From: Baffinella frigidus
Taxonomy: Eukaryota; Cryptophyceae; Cryptomonadales; Baffinellaceae
Direction of reading: 5' to 3'
Assembly: GCA_026770585.1 (NCBI GenBank)
Contig: MU647508.1
Coordinates: 59,155-69,296 of the forward strand
DNA length: 10,142 bases
The notes beneath the pieces are model-generated. The model saw only the letters and a program-made list of their open reading frames with translations. It was not told where the DNA came from and made no database searches. Within the stretch, counting starts at the first letter, position 1, and each line of letters starts with the position of its first letter. Made by a program: the position numbers and the translations under genes. Positions 5,406-10,142 of the stretch are shown piece after piece.

Positions 5406-5680
5406 GTTGGGGTTTGGGGTTTGGGGTTTGGGGTTTGGCGTTTAGGGTGTAGGGTGTAGGGTGTAGGGTGTAGGGTGTAGGGTGTAGGGTGTGGGGAGTA
5501 GGGTTTAGGGTTTAGGGTGTGGGGTTGAGGGGTTAGGGTATAGGGTTTAGGGTTTACGGTGCAGGGTGTGGGGTTTAAGGTGTATGGTTTAGGGTATATG
5601 GTTTGGGGTTTAGGGTTTGGGGTGTAGGGTGTAGGGTTTAGGGTTTAGGGTTTAGGGTTTAGGGTGTAGGGTTTAGGGAG
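5406..5680 (+). repeat. Heptamer blocks: GGGGTTT, then GGGTGTA, then mixed GGGTTTA
   Basis: About five GGGGTTT units (5410-5438) switch abruptly to about eight GGGTGTA units (5446-5503), then to an irregular mix of GGGTTTA, GGGTGTA, GGGTATA and GGGGTTT, ending in four or more canonical GGGTTTA units (5636-5664). The G-rich strand is + throughout. No gene is visible. From 5681 to 5800 follow poly-G tracts with two GGGGG-(A)CACTT words, and unrelated unique sequence. Confidence 0.9.
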
Positions 5681-5800
5681 GCGCGGGAGGGGGGGGGACA
5701 CTTAGCCGAGGTAAGGGGGGGGCACTTGATATTTGTAAAACAACTGAACGTGTGTACAACCTCTGGACAACTAACCCCCACACCCCAAACCATAAACACA

Positions 5801-5974
5801 CAGCCTGTTTGGTTTGGTTTGGTTTGGAACAGGCTGAAAATTGTGTCCCGTCCTCGCTCGGCAGCGGAGGACGGGAGCGGAGGACCCCTACGGTAGGCAA
5901 CCCGTAGGGGCATAGGGGGGTTCCTACGGATAAGGTAACGGAAACTCCTGAACCAAAACGGTTTGGTTCAGGAG
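5801..5974 (+). other. Series of four perfect short hairpins
   Basis: Four consecutive stem-loops: CAGCCTGTT/AACAGGCTG (5801-5809, 5828-5836, with a GGTTT-repeat loop); CCCGTCCTC/GAGGACGGG (5847-5855, 5867-5875); CCCCTACGG/CCGTAGGGG (5885-5893, 5902-5910); CTCCTGAACCAAA/TTTGGTTCAGGAG (5945-5957, 5962-5974, four-base loop). Stems are unrelated in sequence and linkers are 9, 10 and 34 bases. This could be a structured RNA or a set of small fold-back insertions. I do not recognise it as any known RNA family. Confidence 0.75.
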
Positions 5975-6271
5975 ACCTACTCGTCAGCGGGCGTACGCCA
6001 CCCCGGCGCCGTTTCAATAAAATGAAAATTACTACACGTTTGCTTTAATATGACTAGTAAAGATCGTCCTGTGTAGTAAATTTCAGAAAAGTACCACACG
6101 TTTGCTTTAATATGACTAGTAAAGATCGTCCTGTGTAGTAATTTTCTGGAAATTACTTCACGTTTGCTGAAAATTACTACACGTTTGCTTGAACATGACT
6201 AGTAAAGATCGTTCTGTGCAGTAAAGTTCATTGCCGATTTTTTTGATGAATGGAGTTTCCACATGAGAGTA
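5974..6271 (+). repeat. Head copy of the 147-bp unit, expanded inside
   Basis: It opens with GACCTACTCGTCAGCGGGCG, the same start as the units at 6668, 6815 and 6962. It holds three full and one partial 61-bp palindromic repeat where the later units hold one each. It ends shortly before the next GACCTGCTCGTTAGCGG at 6272, which soon departs from the unit (GGATTCCAGGGTCGACG). Confidence 0.7.
6024..6229. repeat. Tandem 61-bp palindromic repeats, copies A to C
   Basis: Copies A (6024-6084), B (6086-6146) and C (6169-6229) are each exactly 61 bp. They begin GAAAATTACTACAC or a near variant and end with its inverse, GTGTAGTAATTTTC or a near variant, 14-base arms around a 33-base core (TTTGCTTTAATATGACTAG, then TAAAGATCGTCCT). 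A and B are spaced at 62 bp. A 21-base left-end fragment at 6148-6168 is the aborted next copy. Further full copies lie at 6732-6792 and 6879-6939. The shape is that of a minimal fold-back element that has been amplified in tandem. Confidence 0.9.
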
Positions 6272-6585
6272 GACCTGCTCGTTAGCGGATTCCAGGGTCG
6301 ACGACTCACAATACCGTACACGGGCAATACAAGGGCATTGTAGCAAAGTCGCCTATGATTGTAGACGACATCGTAGTCTACCACCGTTTGGATGCCTTGC
6401 TCGGAAAGCGAAGAGGCAAATCTTTTGGATTGTTCTGGACCTGACTCCATTTTGGACGTCACTTGTTAGTACAAACCGGACGCGACTGGTACTTGTCACG
6501 TCCAATTGCCGCACTTCGCACCCGAGTTGAAAAGATCCGTTCGCCCCCTCGCTATCCAATCAAGGTACCAAGGTTTCGCTGACTC
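6230..6585. other. Apparently unique sequence, no gene recognised
   Basis: This is the longest stretch without obvious repeats, apart from the unit head at 6272 and the word CGTAGTCTAC near 6370 that also occurs in R137. A minus-strand open frame at 6199-6462 gives a peptide of mixed composition (includes SSLSEQGIQTVVDYDVVYNH), unlike the low-complexity frames elsewhere. However, it lacks an ATG at its head (the first in-frame ATG is five codons in), runs into the 61-bp repeat at its C-terminal end and matches nothing I know. It could be a gene fragment; I cannot claim a coding region. Confidence 0.4.
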
Positions 6586-6650
6586 TGGATTCCAGGGTGT
6601 AACGTGACCAAATTGCACCATAAAGTCCTTTTAAGTTAGTTGCCTGAGGC
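6586..6650 (+). repeat. R137-related repeat, partial copy c
   Basis: GGATTCCAGGGTGTAACGTG then ACCAAATTGCACCA and AAGTTAGTTGCCTGAGGC. It matches the centre of R137 copy a (AATTCCAGGG...ACGTGACCAAATTGCACCA...AAGTTAATTGC). The CACACGGTGGGCTTC start and the GTAGTCTAC end are missing. Confidence 0.75.
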
Positions 6651-6667
6651 TATCCGACCAAGGGCTA

Positions 6668-6991
6668 GACCTGCCCGTCAGCGGGCGTTTTCCACCCCAC
6701 CTTCGTTTGCATAAAAAAACAGGATTTCAATGAAAATTACTACACGTTCGCTTTGATATTACTAGTAAAGATCGTTCTGTGTAGTAACTTTCATTGCCGA
6801 AGATTTGAAAATTGGACCTGCTCGTCAGCGGGCGTTTTCCATCCCGCCTTCGTTTGAATAAAAAAACAGGATTTCAATAAAAATTACTACACGTTCGCTT
6901 TAATACTACTAGTAAAGATCGTTCTGTGTAGTAACTTTCATTGCCAAAGATTTTTAAATTGGACCTGCTCGTCAGCGGGCGTTTTCCACCC
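6668..6991 (+). repeat. 147-bp tandem units, two full and one partial
   Basis: Units begin at 6668, 6815 and 6962 with GACCTGCYCGTCAGCGGGCG then TTTTCCA; the period is exactly 147 bp twice. Each full unit carries one 61-bp palindromic repeat (6732-6792, 6879-6939), preceded by AAAAAACAGGATTTCAA and followed by ATTGCC. The third unit stops after about 30 bases, at TTTTCCACCCTGG. The head contains a small hairpin, GCCCG-TCAG-CGGGC. Confidence 0.9.
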
Positions 6992-7023
6992 TGGCTCCGT
7001 CCCCGTCACGCCTGACGCATACC

Positions 7024-7320
7024 TGGTTTCGTGTTTCGTGTTTCGTGTTTGGGGCTTTGGGTTTTGGGGGTTGAGTTTTGGGGTGTGGGGTTTGTGGTTT
7101 GGGGGTTGTGGTTTGGGGTTTGGGGTTTGGGGTTTGGGGTTTGGGGTGTGGGGTTTGGGGTGTGGGGTTTGGGGTGTGGGGTTCGAGGTGTTGGGTTTGG
7201 GGTGTGGGGTTTAGGGTTTAGGGTTTAGGGTTTAGTGTTCAGGGTTCAGGGCTAAGGGTTTAGGTTTTAGGTTTTAGGGTTTGGGGTTTGGGGTTTAGGG
7301 TTTAGGGTTGAAGGCTTCAG
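7024..7320 (+). repeat. Heptamer blocks GTTTCGT, GGGGTTT/GGGGTGT, GGGTTTA
   Basis: Three GTTTCGT units (7026-7047) lead into irregular units, then GGGGTTT units (from about 7111). A 14-bp dimer GGGGTGTGGGGTTT follows at 7144-7190, and the tract switches at about 7208 to GGGTTTA units and mixed variants up to 7310. All share a seven-base period. Plus-strand open frames such as GVWGLGFGVWG are translations of this repeat and are not genes. Confidence 0.9.
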
Positions 7321-7460
7321 TACCAGTCCTGAGCCTCAACCCTCCACCCTCCACCCTCCACCCTCCACCCCAAACCCTCAACCCCAACCCCCAACTCCTA
7401 AACCCCAAACCCTCAACCCTACGCCAGGCAAGACGACCTCAAGGTCGAAGTGGAAGGAGG
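7321..7460 (+). repeat. Module C, copy 1, split by an inverted C-rich tract
   Basis: The left part TACCAGTCCTGAGCCTC (7321-7337) and the right part CCTCAAGGTCGAAGTGGAAG (7437-7456) belong to one module that is contiguous at 7694-7735. Between them is about 84 bp of C-strand repeats (CCACCCT and CCCCAAA types). Confidence 0.8.
7337..7420 (-). repeat. Inverted telomere-like patch inside module C
   Basis: Four CCCTCCA-type heptamers, then CCCCAAA, CCCTCAA and CCCCCAA units, all opposite in orientation to the G-strand arrays on both sides. It is the second such patch, the first being at 1658-1700. The sister module without it is at 7694-7735. Confidence 0.85.
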
Positions 7461-7967
7461 TTTAGGGTTTCGGGTTTAGAGTTCAGGGTCTAGGTTTAAG
7501 GGTTGGGAATTTGGGGGTTGGGTTTAGGGTTTAGGATTCAGAGTTGAGGGTTTGGGGTTGAGGGTTGAGGGTTTAGGGTTTAGGGTTTAGGATTCAGGGT
7601 TTAGTGTTTAGGTTGTAGAATTCAGGGTGTAGTGTTGAGGGTTTGGGATTCAGGGTTTAGGGTTTTAGATTTAGGGTTCGGGGGGTAGGGTTCACCAGTC
7701 CTGGGCATCGTCCTCAAGGTCGAAGTGGAATGAGGTTGAGGGTCTAGGGTTTAGAGTTTAGTGTTTAGGGTTCGGGGTTGAGGGTTCAGAAGGTAGGGTT
7801 TAGGGTTTAGGATTCAGGGTTTAGGGTTTAGGATTTAGGATTCAGGGTTTAGGGTTTAGGGTTCGGGAGATAGGATTTAGGGTTTAGTGTTTAGTGTTTA
7901 GGTTTTAGTATTCAGGGTGAAGTGTTTAGGGTTCAAGATTCAGGGTTTAGGGTTGAAGGGTTAAGGT
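7461..7967 (+). repeat. Irregular GGGTTTA/GGGTTCA/GGATTCA tract
   Basis: About 500 bp of degenerate heptamers with one module C copy in the middle (7694-7735). Common variants are GGGTTTA, GGATTCA, GTGTTTA and GGGTTGA. It is much less homogeneous than the blocks at 1074-1221 or 7111-7210. No gene seen. Confidence 0.85.
7694..7735 (+). repeat. Module C, copy 2 (uninterrupted)
   Basis: ACCAGTCCTGGGCATCGTCC then TCAAGGTCGAAGTGGAATGA. It corresponds to the first 42 bp of the longer modules at 7968 and 8189 and then drops into heptamers. Confidence 0.85.
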
Positions 7968-8188
7968 ACCAGTCCTGGGCATCATCCTCAAGGTCGAAGT
8001 GGAAGGAGCAGTCCTCCTCCAAGAGCAGCCCGGGCCTGCGGCGTTAACTTAAGAGTTCAGGGACCTGCGGTGTCAACTTAAAGATTTACGCTATCCTTCG
8101 GTTAAAACCGCTATCCGTCGGTCAATGGGGACACAAGGACCTCGTGACCACCTCGTGACCACCTCGTTCCTCCCTAAAACAGGTGATT
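7968..8188 (+). repeat. Higher-order repeat unit 1 (module C + minisatellite)
   Basis: The order is: ACCAGTCCTGGGCATCATCC and AAGGTCGAAGTGGAAGGAGC; CCTCCTCCAAGAGCAGCCCG; two CCTGCGGYGTYAACTTAA words; two 20-bp minisatellite copies (8086-8125); GGGGACACAAGGACCTCGTG; ACCACCTCG twice; TTCCTCCCTAAAACAGGTGA. The next unit follows at 8189 with the same order. The open frame across 8125-8316 is not conserved between units. Confidence 0.9.
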
Positions 8189-8458
8189 CCAGTCCTGAGC
8201 ATCATCCTCAAGGTCGAAGTGGAAGGAGCAGTCCTCCTCCAAGAGCAGCCCGGGCCTGCGGTGTCAACTTAACGGATTACGCTATCCGTCGGTTACTAAC
8301 GCTATCCGTTGTTTAATAACGCTATTCTTCGGTTAATAACGCTATCCGTCGGTTAATAACGCTATCCGTCGGTTGATAACGCTATCCGTCGGTTAATGGG
8401 GACACAAGAACCTCGTGACCACCTCGTGCCACCTCGTTCCTCCCTAAATCAAGTGATG
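8189..8458 (+). repeat. Higher-order repeat unit 2 (six minisatellite copies)
   Basis: Same order as unit 1, but with one CCTGCGGTGTCAACTTAA word instead of two and six minisatellite copies instead of two. Those two differences (-30, +80 bp) account exactly for the length change from 220 to 270 bp. Confidence 0.9.
8277..8396 (+). repeat. 20-bp minisatellite, six copies
   Basis: Exactly six 20-bp units of consensus TAACGCTATCCGTCGGTTAA, without indels. Units 4 and 6 are identical, unit 5 differs by one base, and units 2 and 3 are more diverged (GTTGTTTAA, TTCTTCGG). Two more copies are at 8086-8125. Such uniform length points to recent unequal exchange or slippage. Confidence 0.95.
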
Positions 8459-8690
8459 CCAGTCCTAGGCCTCATTCTCAAGGTCGAAGTTCATCTCGAA
8501 AGATTCCTGAATCAGTTCCCTAATTAGTGTTTTCATTTAATTAGGAGGCCTGATTAAATTTACTATGCCCTAACTAATTTCTCCTATTCAGCCTCCTATT
8601 GAAAAGGAACTGATTCAGTTATCTTCCGAGATGAAAGTGGAAGGAGCAGTCCTCCTCCCAGAGCAGCGCGGGCCTGCGGTGTCAACTTAG
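8459..8690 (+). repeat. Higher-order repeat unit 3, interrupted by a hairpin element
   Basis: CCAGTCCTAGGCCTCATTCT then CAAGGTCGAAGT to 8490; an inserted element; then GGAAGGAGCAGTCCTCCTCC from 8639 to CCTGCGGTGTCAACTTA. The minisatellite is absent; 26-bp repeats follow instead. Confidence 0.9.
8491..8634. mobile_element. 144-bp hairpin element with target duplication AAGT
   Basis: The terminal inverted repeat starts TCATCTCG and extends, with a few mismatches, through TGAATCAGTTCC (about 8491-8518 against 8606-8634). AAGT lies on both sides (8487-8490, 8635-8638). Uninterrupted modules at 7988-8003 and 8208-8223 read AAGGTCGAAGTGGAAG, so removing the element and one AAGT restores the parent sequence exactly. 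The A/T-rich interior holds the near-palindrome TTAATTAGGAGGCCTGATTAA in two halves. A 2-bp duplication with a one-base-longer terminus fits equally well. No coding capacity. Confidence 0.9.
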
Positions 8691-8807
8691 GGGTTTCGCC
8701 TGCGTCGTCAACTTTAGGGTTTCGCCTGCGGTGTCAACTTGAGGGTTTAGCCTGCGGCGACAACTTAAAGGTTGAGGGTCCTGCGGCATCAACTTAAGGG
8801 TTTGGGG
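8673..8807 (+). repeat. 26-bp tandem repeat CCTGCGGTGTCAACTTRRGGGTTTCG
   Basis: Three units of exactly 26 bp (8673-8698, 8699-8724, 8725-8750) are followed by a 29-bp unit (8751-8779) and a last one from 8780. Each joins the CCTGCGGTGTCAACTT word of module C to one heptamer-like GGGTTTC/GGGTTTA. The tract therefore shows how the module grades into the telomere-like array on its right. Confidence 0.85.
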
Positions 8808-9056
8808 TTTGGGGTTTAGGGTTCCGGGTTTGGGGTTTGGGGGTTGGAGTTGAGGGTTGGGGGTTCGGGGTTTTGGGCTTAGGGTTTAGGGTTCAGGGTT
8901 TGGGGTTTAGGGTGTAGGGTTTAGGGTTTAAGGTTTAGGGTTTAGGGTTTAGGGTGTAGGGTTTAGGGTGTAGGGTGTAGGGTTTAAGGTTTGGGGCTTG
9001 GGGTGTATGGTTTAGGCTTCAGGGTTTGGGGTTTAGGGTTTAGGGTTTAGGGTTTA
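8800..9056 (+). repeat. Telomere-like heptamer tract
   Basis: Mixed GGGTTTG, GGGTTTA, GGGTGTA and GGGTTCA units, G-rich strand on +, with short canonical GGGTTTA runs near 8936-8952 and 9035-9054. The 64 bases that follow (9057-9120) are unrelated unique sequence. Confidence 0.9.
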
Positions 9057-9120
9057 CCGCCCCGAGTCCAGCCACCCCTCGCCTCCGGAGATGTTGCATC
9101 GCACCATTGCCAGGCTGTGG

Positions 9121-9275
9121 GGGGTTAGGGTTTAGGGTTTAGGGTTTGGGGTTTAGGGTTTGGGGTTTAGGATTTAGGGTTTAGGGTGCAGGGTGTAGGG
9201 TTTAGAGTTAAGGTTTCAGGGGTTAGGGTTTGAGGGTTAGGGTTTAGGGTTTGGAGTTTAGGGTGTGGGGTTAGG
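9121..9275 (+). repeat. Telomere-like heptamer tract
   Basis: GGGTTTA and GGGGTTT units degrade into GGGTGCA, GGGTTAA and GGGTTTG-A variants. This is the last heptamer block; none is seen from 9276 to the right edge. Confidence 0.9.
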
Positions 9276-9370
9276 AGCGCTTGGAAACAAATATGCCCCA
9301 CACCACCAGTTCTCGGATGGTGAACAAATCGCCTTTTCGGGTCCAGTGATTTGTATCAGAACAGATCTCC

Positions 9371-9589
9371 TCTCCCACTTAGCAGGCATCGTGAGCTCCA
9401 CGGATACAGTCCATGTCAACAATTTGTACTAGAACCTTATCCATTGCACTGGGATTCTAACCGACATTCGCCTGGATTTCCGGGCGAAAAGGAACTCGGC
9501 CGCTGCTAATTGGTTAGCCCTTTGTGGTGAAGTGGCCGAATTAACTTATGGCGTGACCGAATTAACTTATGCCGCTGCTAAGTGGGAGA
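9371..9589. repeat. Fold-back element with 15-bp perfect arms
   Basis: TCTCCCACTTAGCAG (9371-9385) is the exact reverse complement of 9575-9589. The 189-bp interior contains CGCTGCTAA near 9503 and again at 9573, and a direct repeat GACCGAATTAACTTATG (GCCGAATTAACTTATG at 9534-9549 and GACCGAATTAACTTATG at 9555-9571). It may be a MITE-like element; no target duplication was recognised. Confidence 0.6.
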
Positions 9590-9623
9590 ATAACTGAAAC
9601 CCCTGCGAACATTTAACAGTTAA

Positions 9624-9808
9624 ATCCCGCCAACTATTTAAATTCAACACTCGAGGACTGGACGTTACGGCTAGATTCTGCAGAAATCCCAGTATTTTCG
9701 CACTATTGCGAAAAATTTGCAGAAATCCCAATATTTTCGCACTATTTCCCAGAAAACCGAGCCGTGATGTCCAGTTTCCGGGTAGTGGATTTAAATAGCT
9801 GGCGGGAT
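9624..9808. mobile_element. 185-bp fold-back element with internal 39-bp tandem
   Basis: Arms 9624-9672 and 9760-9808 are reverse complements at roughly 80% (conserved words ATCCCGCCARCTATTTAAAT and CTGGAC, ACGGCT). The interior holds two copies of TGCAGAAATCCCARTATTTT then CGCACTATT (9679-9707 and 9718-9746; 29 bp, one mismatch, 39-bp period). The minus strand here reads as repeated GFLQ..AKI, an artefact of the tandem. The greater arm divergence suggests an older insertion than the element at 9908. Confidence 0.75.
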
Positions 9809-9907
9809 GAAGGTAAGGGACTGTGCACAGGTAGGTAAGTTGGTCACTTTTCAAAAGGCTGAGTGTGATAAAGATTTCCACCTGACATAAAGAAGTGCAT
9901 CTTGATA

Positions 9908-10064
9908 GGGCAACGGCCTGAAAATGGGGTAGTTAGGCATACGGCATTGCCTAGGACCTCCTACCGTAGGCCGAGACTTTTTGGTCCTAGGATCCCTCGG
10001 CCTACGGTAGGAGGTCCTAGGCAATGCCGTATGCCTAACCACCCCATTTTCAGGCCGTTAGCCC
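9908..10064. mobile_element. Near-perfect 64-bp inverted repeat (hairpin element)
   Basis: Arms 9912-9975 and 9996-10059 match at 63 of 64 positions, with a 20-bp spacer containing GGTCCTAGGATCC. They begin AACGGCCTGAAAATGGGGT and contain GGCATACGGCATTGCCTAGG. GGGC outside the left arm and GCCC outside the right extend the pairing after one unpaired base. At 148-157 bp it is in the size range of the other hairpins but shares no arm sequence with them. Such high arm identity points to a young element, or to correction between arms. No coding capacity. Confidence 0.85.
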
Positions 10065-10114
10065 ATGAGTGTGGAGAATGGCTGGCGGGAGGCCGCCGTT
10101 CTTCAAGGCTTTTC

Positions 10115-10142
10115 TGGTGCAAATTTGGTCACGTTACCACCC
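10115..10142 (-). repeat. R137-core repeat, inverted, cut by window edge
   Basis: On the minus strand it reads GGGTGGTAACGTGACCAAAT then TTGCACCA, the same core as R137 copies a, b and c. It is the only copy in reverse orientation and is truncated by the window edge. Confidence 0.75.

Noticed and set aside
6024-6229. Hammerhead-type self-cleaving motif in the 61-bp repeats
   Set aside because: The required CTGATGA core is absent from the unit on the plus strand and I could not build a three-stem junction.
6668-6690. GCCCG-TCAG-CGGGC followed by TTTT as an intrinsic terminator
   Set aside because: The stem has only five pairs and decays in the next unit. The window is eukaryotic in character and there is no upstream gene to terminate.
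7031-7228. Plus-strand open frame reading GVWGLGFGVWG
   Set aside because: Translation of GGGGTTT and GGGGTGT heptamers; no start context or domain supports a gene.
8277-8396. CRISPR-like array of 20-bp repeats
   Set aside because: The units are directly adjacent with no unique spacers, so this is a minisatellite.
9505-9571. Possible tRNA (AATTGGTTAGCCC resembles an A box)
   Set aside because: No B box (GGTTCRANNCC type) at the right distance and no acceptor stem could be built.
9567-9881. Minus-strand open frame with repeated GFLQ and AKI motifs
   Set aside because: The repeats come from the 39-bp tandem inside the hairpin element at 9624-9808. The frame runs across both hairpin arms and into unrelated flanks.

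Overview
The window looks like nuclear DNA of a eukaryote, and I find no gene in it that I would defend. The whole 10 kb is repetitive. It is dominated by degenerate heptamers related to TTTAGGG, the telomere repeat of plants, green and other algae, dinoflagellates and chromerids. An alga or dinoflagellate-like protist, in a subtelomeric or otherwise repeat-rich region, fits best, but nothing here fixes the taxon. Open frames do exist, but they are low-complexity translations of the heptamers (TPYTLHP and NPKPQTL strings) or of trinucleotide-rich tracts. I see no rRNA, tRNA, CRISPR array, bacterial gene or recognisable transposase.

Layout. Positions 1-310: a GGGTGTA array and a cluster of GTCAAAGTTGAC repeats. 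Positions 312-908: three adjacent fold-back elements, the third with a perfect 46-bp palindrome inside it. Positions 950-3025: a mosaic of two recurrent modules (A and B) joined by heptamer arrays, with two copies of a 137-bp repeat and one hairpin element (2617-2755). Positions 3060-4400: inverted repeats, direct repeats, a 271-bp TA-flanked element (3669-3939) and a second copy of the first hairpin family (4107-4260). Positions 4390-5405: a C/T-rich array whose minus strand reads as Glu/Lys-rich or Arg-rich segments in inconsistent frames. Positions 5403-5690: heptamer blocks. Positions 5801-5974: four short perfect hairpins in a row. Positions 5974-6991: a family of 61-bp palindromic repeats, partly in tandem, embedded in 147-bp units. 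Positions 7024-7967: heptamer blocks. Positions 7968-8800: higher-order repeats with a 20-bp minisatellite, one interrupted by a 144-bp hairpin element. Positions 8800-9275: more heptamers. Positions 9371-10142: three inverted-repeat elements and the end of another repeat.

The most informative point is that several insertions document themselves. Elements at 2617-2755, 3669-3939 and 8491-8634 each sit in a repeat whose uninterrupted sister copy is also in the window, so the empty site and the target duplication can be read directly. These look like non-autonomous, MITE-like fold-back transposons. A small family of other hairpins lies around them, including a 61-bp unit with inverted ends GAAAATTACTACAC. 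No protein that could mobilise them is encoded here.

Everything is read by eye. Repeat boundaries are good to a few bases, and family or taxon assignments are inference.
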